Positions 56,419-64,000 of a stretch of 64,000 nucleotides of DNA are shown here, piece after piece. The notes under the pieces are model-generated. The model was not told the origin of the DNA. It saw nothing but the letters and a program-made list of their open reading frames with translations, and searched no databases. Where the stretch lies: NCBI RefSeq assembly GCF_002077945.1, contig NZ_LVYD01000051.1:1-64000 (forward strand), written 5' to 3'. This stretch comes from Niastella vici. Its GTDB lineage: Bacteria > Bacteroidota > Bacteroidia > Chitinophagales > Chitinophagaceae. Position numbers and translations under genes: made by a program. Numbering within the stretch: the first letter of the stretch is position 1; the number at the start of each line of letters is the position of its first letter.

Positions 56419-56814
56419 ATGGCTAAATTCGATGCCCAATCTACCCTGAAGCGCTTGCAGAACCGGTACCGGCTGGTAGTGATGAACGATGATACTTACG
56501 AAGAGGTTGTGACGTTTAAGTTATCCAGACTGAGTGTTTACATTACACTTAGCACCATTTTTGTGTTGCTCACCGGGTTAACGGTGGCACTCATTGTGTT
56601 TACACCCCTGCGTATGTACATACCGGGGTATGGAGACGTTAACACCATGCGTGAGTTGCGCGAACTGAAGGTACGTACCGATTCACTGGAGCAGGCGATG
56701 CAGTATAAAGACAAGTATCTTGACAACGTAAAAAGTGTATTACAGGGGAATATCAGCGTTAAACTGGACACTACCACGCTTTCTATTCCTCAAACTGAGA
56801 ATATTGAAGAATAA
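56419..56814 (+). CDS. membrane anchor protein of the bactofilin module
   Basis: 131 residues. A soluble N-terminus (LQNRYRLVVMNDDTYEEVVTFKLSRLSVY) precedes one membrane helix (about 41-62), then PLRMYIPGYGDVN and a coiled stretch. This resembles the N-terminal half of Bacteroidota M23 peptidases that usually accompany bactofilin, but no M23 domain (no HxxxD/HxH) follows. It is 17 bp upstream of the bactofilin gene. The M23 relationship is from memory of family sequences. Confidence 0.75.
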   Translation: MAKFDAQSTLKRLQNRYRLVVMNDDTYEEVVTFKLSRLSVYITLSTIFVLLTGLTVALIVFTPLRMYIPGYGDVNTMRELRELKVRTDSLEQAMQYKDKYLDNVKSVLQGNISVKLDTTTLSIPQTENIEE

Positions 56815-56831
56815 ACCAACCACCATACCGT

Positions 56832-57266
56832 ATGTTCAATCAAAAATCCAAATCCGAAATCTCAGGTGAAGTATCTGCACCCGGAACAGGGGCTGCTACC
56901 ATTATTGCTGCCGGAACCACATTAAAAGGCGATATTTCGAGCAATGGCGACATCCGTATTGATGGCACGCTGCAGGGAAATATTCAATGCCAGGCCAAGG
57001 TGGTCATTGGCTCAAATGGTTCAGTTGAAGGCGATATTTCGGGACAGCAGGCCGATATCATGGGGAAGGTAAGCGGCACCATCAAGGTAAAAGAGTTGTT
57101 GCAGTTAAAAGGCGGCAGCCATGTGAGCGGCAATTTATATGCAGGAAAACTGCAGATAGAGCCGAGCGCAAATTTCAATGGCCAGTGCCATATGACAACA
57201 GCCACCAATGGTCAGGTGAATGAAGTAATTGCCGATAAAAAGGCAAAAGAGCTTGCAAAAGCCTGA
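56832..57266 (+). CDS. bactofilin (polymer-forming cytoskeletal protein)
   Basis: 144 residues. The central beta-helical bactofilin domain runs from about 22 to 125: GTTLKGDISSNGDIRIDGTLQGNIQCQAKVVIGSNGSVEGDI then ADIMGKVSGTIKVKELLQLKGGSHVSGNLYAGKLQIEPSANFNG, with short disordered ends. Bactofilins polymerise without nucleotide and act in cell shape and localised wall synthesis. It is in an operon with the preceding membrane anchor. Confidence 0.93.
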   Translation: MFNQKSKSEISGEVSAPGTGAATIIAAGTTLKGDISSNGDIRIDGTLQGNIQCQAKVVIGSNGSVEGDISGQQADIMGKVSGTIKVKELLQLKGGSHVSGNLYAGKLQIEPSANFNGQCHMTTATNGQVNEVIADKKAKELAKA

Positions 57267-57424
57267 TTTAGATTACCTGGTTACGCCCCCTATGTACTTG
57301 TTGAACGCACCTATTCGATAACCTGATTGTTACCGGATAAGGACTGTTTTTTCTAAATTGTAGGTTGGTTTGTCCGGGTTTTCTACTCATTTCCTGTCTA
57401 TCTTTGCGCTCCATTATTTAAACA

Positions 57425-57826
57425 ATGAATAAAACGGTTTTCAGGTCATTTCGCCCGCTGGTGCTGATATTTGTTATTACCAATGCGTTGTTTTTAACCA
57501 GCCGGGCCCGGTTGAACCAGTGGAATATAGATGTTGATGTATTGATAATAGGTAACCTGGTGCTGTTTGCTGCTACCGCTGTTTCATTTTTCCTGTTCAC
57601 CCGCCAGCTCAACACTAAGAACCCACAGGCAATTGTGCGTACCGTGTATGGGGGGGTATTGTCAAAAATGATGATTTGCCTGGTGGCTGTCTTTGTTTAT
57701 ATTAGCATAGCTGGTAAAGGAGTTAATAAAGGCGGCGTTTTTGGCTGTATGTTCCTTTACGTGCTTTATACGACCCTTGAGGTTGTCACGCTGATGAAAT
57801 TGAGCAAGCAAAAAAAGAATGTCTAA
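57425..57826 (+). CDS. four-helix membrane protein, AtpI-like
   Basis: 133 residues with four membrane segments (about 10-28, 38-58, 75-95, 100-120) and short basic loops. The size and layout resemble ATP synthase protein I-like proteins that often lie near bactofilin and ATP synthase genes in this phylum, but no diagnostic motif is visible. Its last 8 bp overlap the SprT-like gene, indicating coupling. Confidence 0.65.
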   Translation: MNKTVFRSFRPLVLIFVITNALFLTSRARLNQWNIDVDVLIIGNLVLFAATAVSFFLFTRQLNTKNPQAIVRTVYGGVLSKMMICLVAVFVYISIAGKGVNKGGVFGCMFLYVLYTTLEVVTLMKLSKQKKNV

Positions 57827-58433
57827 GCAGGAGGCCCCATTAGAGTATCTCAGTAAGTTCATTCCCGCCACGGCTGTACCCCGGGTGCTGGAATTCCTGC
57901 ATCAGTATAAGGTACATTTAACCATCACCCGTGAGCGAAAATCAATCCTCGGCGATTACCGCCATGCCACTACCAATAAAAATCACCGCATTAGTGTCAA
58001 CGGCAATTTAAATCCTTACGCTTTTTTGATCACGCTGGTACATGAGCTGGCCCACCTGGTCACCTTTATGCAATTTGGGCACCGCGTATCGCCCCATGGC
58101 CGGGAGTGGAAGAATTTATATGCCATGTTGTTGAAAGACTTTTTGGGTAAAGAGATCTTTCCGCCCGTGGTTGAACAGGCGCTCAAGCAATCGATGCACG
58201 ACCTGCCAGCCAGCAGTTGTGCCGATGAGGGCCTGATGCGGGTATTGAAGCAGTTCGATCGCAATAACGGGCTGGTAATGGTTGAGCAGTTACCCGAAGG
58301 ACAACTGTTCGATATAGGCGAAGGCCGCATTTTTAAAAAAGGGAAGAAATTGCGCAAGCGTTTCCAGTGCGTGGAGGTAGAAACGGGGAAGTTGTATTTG
58401 TTCAGTCCGATCTACGAGGTAAAAGCCTGTTGA
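57819..58433 (+). CDS. SprT-like zinc metalloprotein
   Basis: 204 residues. The zinc site is HELAHLVTFMQFGHRVSPHG, combining HExxH with a third His in PHGREWK. The family is related to SprT/Spartan. The C-terminal half is of unknown structure. Start overlaps the previous gene by 8 bp (ATGTCTAAGC). It may be a protease acting on DNA-protein crosslinks, but for bacterial members this is not established. Confidence 0.9.
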   Translation: MSKQEAPLEYLSKFIPATAVPRVLEFLHQYKVHLTITRERKSILGDYRHATTNKNHRISVNGNLNPYAFLITLVHELAHLVTFMQFGHRVSPHGREWKNLYAMLLKDFLGKEIFPPVVEQALKQSMHDLPASSCADEGLMRVLKQFDRNNGLVMVEQLPEGQLFDIGEGRIFKKGKKLRKRFQCVEVETGKLYLFSPIYEVKAC

Positions 58434-58438
58434 CAATT

Positions 58439-58547
58439 TGCAATTTCGAAGGTTACCTGTTACCAGGTCCCGGTTGCCAGGTCCTTATTGCAAAAGGCTG
58501 ATTACATTTTGTATTCCCCGGTAACCCGAAACCGGTAACTGGCCACT
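58439..58547. repeat. dispersed GGTTACC-type repeat
   Basis: GGTTACCTGTTACCAGGTCCCGG at the left and CCCCGGTAACCCGAAACCGG at the right form opposed arms. Related to the elements at 13901, 29951, 49838 and 62690. It lies between convergent genes. Confidence 0.7.
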
Positions 58548-58549
58548 CT

Positions 58550-59035
58550 TTATAGTTCCTTCAGCATCCATACATCACATCCAAAATGCCCCGTATTTCC
58601 CAGCGGACCATCAAGGTATTTAAATCCGAACTTTTCATACACCGACACCGCTTTTCGCAGCTCGGGCATGGTTTCAAGATATACTTTACGGTAGCCGGCA
58701 TCTTTTGCAAATGCCAGGGCTTTTTCAATCAGGATCTTTCCAATGCCTTTTCCGCGTGCGGCAGGCGACAGGTACATTTTCACCAGTTCACCCGTATCGG
58801 CTGGTAAGCCGGGCGAAGGAAAAATGCCGGCGCCGCCAATGAGCACTCCATTTTCTTCAGCCACATAATAGATACTGCCTTGCTGTTGAAACAATTCGTA
58901 TAAGGCATCGGTTGTGGCGTCGTAGAAAACAGTACCTGGTTTATTAGCGCCGAATTCGGCCAGGGCATTCCGTACAATAATTGCCAGCGCCTGGTTATCG
59001 GCAGGCTGAATAGTTCTGAAAGTAAGGGATGGCAT
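58550..59035 (-). CDS. GNAT family N-acetyltransferase
   Basis: 161 residues from the ATG at 59035 (MPSLTFRTIQPADN); a TTG at 59053 is the alternative. Acetyl-CoA loop YLSPAARGKGIGKILIEKAL, then VYLETMPELRKAVSVYEKFGFK. The C-terminus GHFGCDVWMLKEL is typical of a subgroup annotated as amino-acid or small-molecule acetyltransferases. A TATCTTTG -7 element (minus strand, 59041-59048) lies only 5 bp before the ATG, so the mRNA may be nearly leaderless. Confidence 0.9.
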   Translation of the reverse strand: MPSLTFRTIQPADNQALAIIVRNALAEFGANKPGTVFYDATTDALYELFQQQGSIYYVAEENGVLIGGAGIFPSPGLPADTGELVKMYLSPAARGKGIGKILIEKALAFAKDAGYRKVYLETMPELRKAVSVYEKFGFKYLDGPLGNTGHFGCDVWMLKEL

Positions 59036-59218
59036 GCAACAAAGATACGCCAAATTGCAGGCACTATACCTCGGTTATACCAATAGCCATTGGAACAACA
59101 CCATAATATCAATGGGTAAGCATCAACGGGTGAGCATCTACGGTAAATATCAGATATACAGTAAGAGGAAGTATAAACGTATGGGGTAGGGGAGTGTTCT
59201 TTGTAACTGCAGAAGTAA

Positions 59219-59302
59219 CTAAGCCAGAATTGCCATGAGGCTGTAAATGATCACATAGGCTACAAAGATGAATCCGAAGAATAGTCGTACGGGATTTTTC
59301 AT
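59219..59302 (-). CDS. possible 27-residue membrane peptide
   Basis: A short frame with an ATG and in-frame stop encodes MKNPVRLFFGFIFVAYVII followed by YSLMAILA: a basic N-terminus and one membrane helix. The composition is like that of genuine small membrane proteins and the region contains no other gene. No promoter is evident, so this remains a candidate. Confidence 0.4.
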   Translation of the reverse strand: MKNPVRLFFGFIFVAYVIIYSLMAILA

Positions 59303-59800
59303 TGCTACAGATTAATCAGGTTAACGATTGGTTTAACATTTTATTCGACAAAATTCTATGCCAAAACCCACTTATCCACAAGAGGGATTTACTAATTTTT
59401 AGAATTACAGAAAATACGGTGCATTTTTCGTAACTACACTAATGATGGGCTAGAGGTTAATATCGGGCGGTTGATGAAAACACCTATCAGTAACGGAAAG
59501 CGAATTAAACAGCAGCAGCATTGGTGTTTTCTCTATGATCGCTTATGCGTACAAAGATACTGGTTGCTTTATTACTTCGCAATTGCATTCAGTAAAATTA
59601 GATATCCACGATGTAATGTGTTGGCGGTAGTAAATGAATGATTTATGCAATTGGTAAATGTACGAAGCGGTGTTTGTGGATATACGAGGCATAAAGGTTT
59701 CATCCTAGTTATTTCTAAAATAATCGCACATATTGTTAACTTATTCTTACCAAAAGCTTCCTAATTTGAAGAAATTGTAACATTTTTATACCGGCAATGC
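59303..59800. other. gene-free stretch
   Basis: I find no convincing frame, RNA fold or repeat here. It is AT-rich and separates the small peptide candidate from the short transcript candidate to its right. Confidence 0.45.
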
Positions 59801-59819
59801 AACAACAACACTTTTGTAA

Positions 59820-59962
59820 TAGCTTTGCTCATCCAACGTCAAATGAAAACCGAAAAAACAAAAACATATAACCCTTTCGTATCCGTGAAAACCAATTTCC
59901 ATAACGCATATTATAATGCTGTCACCAGCAATGTCTCCTGCCAGTTACCGGCGGGTTTTTTT
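59820..59962 (+). ncRNA. candidate short transcript with promoter and terminator
   Basis: TAGCTTTG (59820-59827) is an exact -7 match. A stem CCTGCC (59937-59942) / GGCGGG (59950-59955) followed by seven T (59956-59962) looks like a terminator. Between them a 51-codon frame starts at ATG 59843 and continues through the terminator to 59998, so it may or may not be translated. A -33 element is not clear. Could be a small RNA, a leader or a remnant. Confidence 0.4.
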
Positions 59963-60109
59963 ATGCCCATACCCGTTAGTGTAAGGGTATATTCCTAGAT
60001 ACGAATAAGTTTACCAACGAGCAGAACGAATAAGTGATGAAATGATGAATAAAAAGTAGTTAAAGTTTCGATCTTTATACAGGCAAACAAAAAGATATTA
60101 AAGTATCCA

Positions 60110-60470
60110 ACGTCCGAAAGAAAAACCAAAGTAAAAAGTCCAGGTCCGAAAGAAAAACCGAGTTCAACATCCAATTGAAAAACCAAAAGTCCGAAGTCCG
60201 AAAGAAAAACCAGGATCCGAATTCCTAAGAAAACCAAAGTCCGAAGTCCAAAGTCCGAAAGAAAAACCAAAGTCCGAAGTCCAAAGTCCAAAAGAAAAAC
60301 CGAAGTCCAGGTCCGAAAGAAAAACCAAAGTCCAAGAGTCCGAAAAACCGTAACGTATTCCTGTGTTAAACTATCCAAAATGTCCAAAGTCCGAAGAAAA
60401 ACCAAATCCAGATCCAATTGAAAACCAAAGTAAGATCCGAAAGTCCTTTTGAAAACTGATCCAGTAATCC
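60110..60470. repeat. purine-rich degenerate repeat
   Basis: The plus strand is a long run of overlapping words such as AAAGTCCGAAGTCC and GAAAGAAAAACC. The 12-mer GAAAGAAAAACC occurs exactly at 60116, 60148, 60200, 60257 and 60316, with variants between. Spacing is irregular (32-59 bp). The reverse-strand frame through it is a low-complexity shadow. A strong terminator closes it on the right. Confidence 0.85.
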
Positions 60471-60503
60471 TTTGAAAACAGAAACCGTCTCTCAAAAAAG
60501 AAT

Positions 60504-60540
60504 TGCCCCCGCTTTCCGTTGCGGGGGCATTTATTTTTTT
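60504..60540 (+). terminator. strong Rho-independent terminator without a coding gene upstream
   Basis: Perfect TGCCCCCGC (60504-60512) / GCGGGGGCA (60521-60529) followed by TTTATTTTTTT. It points to plus-strand transcription through the purine-rich repeat. Confidence 0.88.
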
Positions 60541-60675
60541 AGAGGGGGTAAGCCCCCTGTTATTATTGGTACGCTTTAGCAAGGCCATGTTCCGGATCAA
60601 TAAATTACCACAAATCCGTAAATGTGTTGAGTGGTTTTTAATATACCGTACTATATGTTAACTTGTATACGAATT

Positions 60676-61182
60676 ATGCGGCCTGTACTTATTATATGGT
60701 TATCGATAGCGTCGATCACTGATGTTGCTGTAGGTCAGATACCACGCACTACTTCGGGCCAGTTCCAGTATTATGGTGAAGTTGTTAGCGAGAATTCCGC
60801 CCATTCCATGGAACGGGCCAAATCCTTTTTTAACCAGCCTTTTCTTGTACATTGGGATACCGTTGCCCACGTTGAGCAGCCAGCTAATTTGCTGTTAACC
60901 GGCAAAGGTTATATTAATGTAAGGGCCAAACTCCATGGTGTTTCGGTTCCCTCCATTATACCGGTTGCCCTGCATATGAGCATTGAGATAATGGATGGCC
61001 ACTATCGCTATATGATCAATCATTTTGAGGTCATTGATAAAGAAGGCAAGTTGCAATACCACCTGGAAGATAAGCCTGAAACAATTAAATCTATTGCCTA
61101 CGACCAACTGCTTCAGAATACCCACAAGCGTGTCAGTTTTGTAATAGGCTGGCTGAAGAAGTATATGAAAGGGGATGAATAA
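60676..61182 (+). CDS. secreted DUF4468-like protein
   Basis: 168 residues from the ATG at 60676 (MRPVLIIWLSIASIT, signal peptide ending VAVGQ). Earlier starts at 60655 (ATG) and 60631 (GTG) are possible. The mature part, with LTGKGYINVRAKLHG, HYRYMINHFEVIDKEGKL and a C-terminal helix, resembles the DUF4468 (TBP-like fold) family; the match is by general pattern. Exported; function unknown. It is convergent with sucC. Confidence 0.75.
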   Translation: MRPVLIIWLSIASITDVAVGQIPRTTSGQFQYYGEVVSENSAHSMERAKSFFNQPFLVHWDTVAHVEQPANLLLTGKGYINVRAKLHGVSVPSIIPVALHMSIEIMDGHYRYMINHFEVIDKEGKLQYHLEDKPETIKSIAYDQLLQNTHKRVSFVIGWLKKYMKGDE

Positions 61183-61261
61183 TACCCCCAGCCCCTAAAA
61201 GGGAGGAAGAAGTTACCAGTTGCCGGTTCCCACTACTCACCTCGCGATATTCAGGGATTTC

Positions 61262-61308
61262 GCATTCAGCGCATTCACCATTGACCATTGACCATTCACC
61301 ATTCACGA
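61262..61308. repeat. short tandem word repeat
   Basis: The words CATTCACCATTGACCATT and CACCATTCAC overlap several times (CCATTGACCATTGACCATTCACCATTCACG). It lies between convergent genes just left of the terminator. Confidence 0.6.
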
Positions 61309-61325
61309 TCTCCCGTTGCCTACAT

Positions 61326-61368
61326 AATAACAAAAGGCCCTCTGTTAAACAGAAGGCCTTTTGTTATT
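61326..61368. terminator. long bidirectional terminator
   Basis: AATAACAAAAGGCC (61326-61339) / GGCCTTTTGTTATT (61355-61368) is a perfect 14-bp stem with an inner TCTG/CAGA pair. T-rich ends on both strands suit both the DUF4468-like gene and sucC. Confidence 0.88.
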
Positions 61369-61426
61369 ATCTTAATAGTCCTATTAACTTTATCTCCCCC
61401 TTTAGGGGGGTGGGGGTGACTTCTCA

Positions 61427-62638
61427 CTAAGCTACCGCTTTACCTACCAGGGCAGCCGCTTCGCTTAACAGAATGGCCGATTGTACTTTCAGGCCGCTTT
61501 CTTCGATCAGTTTTTTAGCTTCTTCAGCATTGGTTCCCTGTAAACGAACGATGATGGGAACAGTGATGTTGCCGATTGATTTATACGCATCGATAACACC
61601 TTGTGCAACCCGGTCGCAACGTACGATACCACCAAAGATGTTGATGAGGATCGCTTTTACTTTCGGGTCTTTCAAAATGATGCGGAAACCAGCTTCTACA
61701 GTAGTGGCGTTAGCTGTACCACCTACATCGAGGAAGTTGGCAGGCTCACCACCGCTCAGTTTGATCATATCCATGGTAGCCATGGCCAAACCGGCGCCGT
61801 TTACCATACAACCTACGTTACCATCGAGTTTTACGAAGTTCAGGTTGTATTTACCTGCTTCTACTTCTGTAGGATCTTCTTCGCTGATATCGCGCAGTGC
61901 TTCCAGTTCGGGATGACGCATCAATGAATTATCATCAAGGCCCATTTTACAGTCAACGGCAATGATCTTTTCGTCAGATGTTTTGAACAGCGGGTTGATC
62001 TCGAGCATAGCGCAATCTAACCCAACGTATGCATTGTATAAATTAGTAACGAATTTTACGCAGTTCTTGAATGCTTCACCTTTTAAACCCAGGTTAAATG
62101 CAATTTTACGCGCCTGGAAAGGGTACAGTCCACTACCTGCGTGAACCCACTCTTTGAAGATCTTGTCGGGTGTATTGTGAGCCACTTCTTCGATATCCAT
62201 ACCGCCTTCAGTGCTGTACATGATCACATTCTGGCCTTTTGTACGATCGAGCAGAATCGATAAGTAAAACTCTTTTACCGGGTTGGGACCAGGATAATAT
62301 ACGTCCTGTGCAACCAGTACTTTGTTCACCAGTTTACCAGCTTCACCGGTTTGAATGGTTACCAGGGTGCCACCGAGTATATTACTGGCGATTGTTTTTA
62401 TTTCTTCGGCACTTTTACCTACAGCCACACCGCGTTGTTCGGTGCCTCTGATTTTACCCTTACCGCGACCACCCGCATGTATTTGCGCTTTTACAACTGC
62501 GAAGTTGTTGCCAAACTGAACTTTTAAATTCTTATATGCTTCTTCGGCCGCGTCGGCTCTGTCGACCGGTATTCCTTCCTGCACCGGTACATTGTATTTT
62601 TTCAGTAATTCCTTTGCCTGGTATTCGTGAAGATTCAT
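61427..62638 (-). CDS. sucC: succinyl-CoA synthetase beta subunit (ADP-forming)
   Basis: TCA cycle enzyme making ATP/GTP from succinyl-CoA. 403 residues from the ATG at 62638 (MNLHEYQAKELLKKYNVPVQEG); the frame runs ten codons further upstream. ATP-grasp motifs: VVKAQIHAGGRGKGK, LEINPLF and GCMVNGAGLAMATMD, and the CoA-binding end NIFGGIVRCDRVAQG. sucD is not adjacent. A repeat of the GGTTACC type lies upstream. Confidence 0.97.
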   Translation of the reverse strand: MNLHEYQAKELLKKYNVPVQEGIPVDRADAAEEAYKNLKVQFGNNFAVVKAQIHAGGRGKGKIRGTEQRGVAVGKSAEEIKTIASNILGGTLVTIQTGEAGKLVNKVLVAQDVYYPGPNPVKEFYLSILLDRTKGQNVIMYSTEGGMDIEEVAHNTPDKIFKEWVHAGSGLYPFQARKIAFNLGLKGEAFKNCVKFVTNLYNAYVGLDCAMLEINPLFKTSDEKIIAVDCKMGLDDNSLMRHPELEALRDISEEDPTEVEAGKYNLNFVKLDGNVGCMVNGAGLAMATMDMIKLSGGEPANFLDVGGTANATTVEAGFRIILKDPKVKAILINIFGGIVRCDRVAQGVIDAYKSIGNITVPIIVRLQGTNAEEAKKLIEESGLKVQSAILLSEAAALVGKAVA

Positions 62639-62689
62639 GCCGTAAAAAATTTTGGCGAAAATAAGCAAAAAAGGTATTACCTGTTACCC

Positions 62690-62812
62690 CTGCTGCCAGT
62701 TAACAGCCTACGATTTACGGTAACGTTGCCGGAAATCGGTTGTTACCGGTTACCAGTTTCCGGTTCCCGGGGCGAAACGCCTGGCAACTGGCAACCCGGC
62801 AACCGGTAACTT
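62690..62812. repeat. dispersed GGTTACC-type repeat
   Basis: Contains GTTACCGGTTACCAGTTTCC and, opposed, CTGGCAACTGGCAACCCGGC and AACCGGTAAC. It separates the divergent sucC and purine nucleoside phosphorylase genes and includes part of their promoter regions. Confidence 0.75.
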
Positions 62813-62815
62813 CCT

Positions 62816-62823
62816 TATATTTG
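62816..62823 (+). promoter_or_regulatory. -7 element for the nucleoside phosphorylase gene
   Basis: TATATTTG is an exact TAnnTTTG match 51 bp before the start codon. The -33 position falls within the repeat and has no clear TTTG. Confidence 0.5.
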
Positions 62824-62874
62824 CACGCATTTTCAACCAATAAAACGCGCCATTAACATTATTATTCATCATTT

Positions 62875-63696
62875 ATGCCCGGTATACTTCAACAATTACA
62901 TGAAACCACTTCCTTTATTCAGAGCAATTATCCCCACATCCCCGAGGTGGGCATTGTTTTAGGAAGCGGATTGGGAAATTTTGCGCAGGAAATCAAAGTT
63001 GAAAAGGAAATCGCGTACGATGCCATTCCCCATTTCCCGGTTTCTACAGTAGAAGGCCATCATGGCAAGCTGATGTTTGGCGAATTAAGCGGGAAGAAAG
63101 TGGTGGTAATGGCCGGCCGCTTCCATTTTTATGAAGGATATACCCCCGATCAGGTATCCTATCCTATCAGGGTAATGAAACAACTGGGTATCCGGCAATT
63201 GATGTTATCCAATGCGGCGGGTGGGGTAAACCCGGCATTTACGGTGGGCGACCTCATGATCATTACCGATCACATCAGTTTCAGCACGGTAAACCCGCTG
63301 ATCGGTAAAAATTATACCGAACTGGGCCCCCGTTTCCCTGATATGAGCGAGCCATATACTAAAGAGATCATAAAAAAAGCCAAAGCCATTGCGGCCGCTT
63401 CGAATATAAAAGTGCAGGAAGGGGTTTATTTTGGTGTAACTGGTCCAACATTTGAAACAAGGGCCGAATACAAACTGATCCATCGTATGGGTGGCGATGC
63501 GGTGGGCATGAGCACCGTACAGGAAGTGATCATTGCAGTGCATATGGGCCTGCCCGTATTTGCCGTGAGCGTTATCACCGATATTGGTATACGGGAAGAA
63601 GATAATATAATCACGCATGAAGAAGTATTACAGGCCGCGAAGGAAGCTGAACCAAAGCTCACCGCTATCTTTAAACAACTGGTAGCTGAATTGTAA
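62875..63696 (+). CDS. purine nucleoside phosphorylase
   Basis: Cleaves purine (deoxy)nucleosides with phosphate to free base and sugar-1-phosphate; trimeric PNP type, 273 residues. VLGSGLGNFAQ (phosphate site), VEGHHGKLMFG, VMAGRFHFYEGY (His), LSNAAGGVNP, GPTFETRAEYK (Glu and Tyr contacting the base region) and GGDAVGMSTVQE are all present. Probably for guanosine/inosine salvage. Single gene. Confidence 0.96.
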   Translation: MPGILQQLHETTSFIQSNYPHIPEVGIVLGSGLGNFAQEIKVEKEIAYDAIPHFPVSTVEGHHGKLMFGELSGKKVVVMAGRFHFYEGYTPDQVSYPIRVMKQLGIRQLMLSNAAGGVNPAFTVGDLMIITDHISFSTVNPLIGKNYTELGPRFPDMSEPYTKEIIKKAKAIAAASNIKVQEGVYFGVTGPTFETRAEYKLIHRMGGDAVGMSTVQEVIIAVHMGLPVFAVSVITDIGIREEDNIITHEEVLQAAKEAEPKLTAIFKQLVAEL

Positions 63697-63792
63697 TATG
63701 CCGAAGCTGCCGGCATTCTGACAGCTTCGATTAGTCAGCACAATTAACTTTCTTATAACCGGTATCGGTTTAATAATTATTAATTTGTCGCC

Positions 63793-64000
63793 TTGTTTAA
63801 TAATCGTTCATACTTGTTAAGGATCTGGTACATATTTATTGGTTCCCTTTTACTGACCGGCTTTGTAAATTCGGCAAAGGCCCAACAGGATTTTCTTCGT
63901 AAGGCGCAGGGGAAGTTCAGTGGCATGAGCATGTCGGGTGGTGGCAGCGATTCAATTGGCCACCGTACGGGCCTCGAAGATTCCATCACCATCCATTTCC
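63793..64000 (+). CDS. N-terminus of a probable outer-membrane porin, cut by the window end
   Basis: The frame opens after a TAA at 63781; the first possible start is TTG at 63793 (no ATG precedes the signal peptide). A signal peptide (RIWYIFIGSLLLTGFVNSAKAQ) and a mature start containing GHRTGLEDSITIHF are visible. The latter motif is common at the N-terminus of large Bacteroidota putative porins (DSxGHRxxLEDSITI). Only 69 codons fall within the window, so family assignment is provisional. Confidence 0.65.
   Translation, partial: MFNNRSYLLRIWYIFIGSLLLTGFVNSAKAQQDFLRKAQGKFSGMSMSGGGSDSIGHRTGLEDSITIHF

Noticed and set aside
59995-60600. 201-codon minus-strand frame over the purine-rich repeat
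   Set aside because: The protein is low-complexity (repeats of LRTLVFLSDFG-like words) and is the complement of the repeat, and the frame runs through the strong terminator at 60504-60540.

Overview
The window looks like a chromosome segment from a Bacteroidota bacterium, most likely family Chitinophagaceae (Niastella/Chitinophaga-like; the genus is an inference). The reasons are Bacteroidota-type promoters (TTTG, about 19-20 bp, then TAnnTTTG or close variants), the near absence of Shine-Dalgarno sequences, a PorW/SprE-type type IX secretion (T9SS) protein with T9SS-like C-terminal sorting domains, a CarboxypepD_reg-like TonB-dependent receptor, and families such as DUF4954, DUF2911, DUF4403, GxxExxY and the bactofilin module. 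I see no prophage, insertion sequence, plasmid or CRISPR signature. The content is mostly housekeeping genes with unusual intergenic repeats.

Layout. 1-3050: two tandem initiator tRNA genes (minus strand), then era and der. 3219-13900: a secreted T9SS-type protein, glmS with a DUF4954 beta-helix gene downstream, an S9 peptidase, mgtE and a SET protein. 14152-25007: an ECF sigma factor overlapping a gene for an inner-membrane plus outer-membrane-barrel protein (candidate dual-membrane anti-sigma factor), a DUF4403 lipoprotein, an M48 protease preceded by a free copy of its own N-terminal domain, a bestrophin, and several envelope proteins. 25087-34735: rpe, a methyltransferase, an oxidoreductase, small proteins, a TonB-dependent receptor, two tiny proteins that are almost only T9SS sorting domain, and pdxJ.

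35204-48510 is the metabolic centre: a trp-his supercluster. A 20-codon leader peptide with three consecutive Trp codons, a possible antiterminator and a terminator precede trpE-trpG-(frameshifted GxxExxY gene)-trpD-trpC-trpF-GNAT-(CTP synthase C-terminal-like protein)-trpB-trpA-hisH-(GNAT-hisA fusion)-hisF-small membrane protein-hisIE-TlpA-like thioredoxin. All are on the plus strand with mostly small gaps. Together the genes cover tryptophan synthesis from chorismate and the middle steps of histidine synthesis; hisG, hisD, hisC and hisB are not in the window.

48573-64000: a DUF2911 protein, an array of 88-bp tandem repeats, a class A penicillin-binding protein, PorW/SprE, a bactofilin module, a SprT-like protein, a 1.6-kb stretch without conventional genes that holds a possible short transcript and a purine-rich degenerate repeat closed by a strong terminator, then a DUF4468-like protein, sucC, purine nucleoside phosphorylase and the start of a probable porin cut by the window end.

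A recurring theme is intergenic DNA built from short repeated words arranged as palindromes (5094, 13901, 26484, 29951, 43029, 45633, 49838, 58439, 62690), some within operons. No family is named for these here; they are reported as observations.
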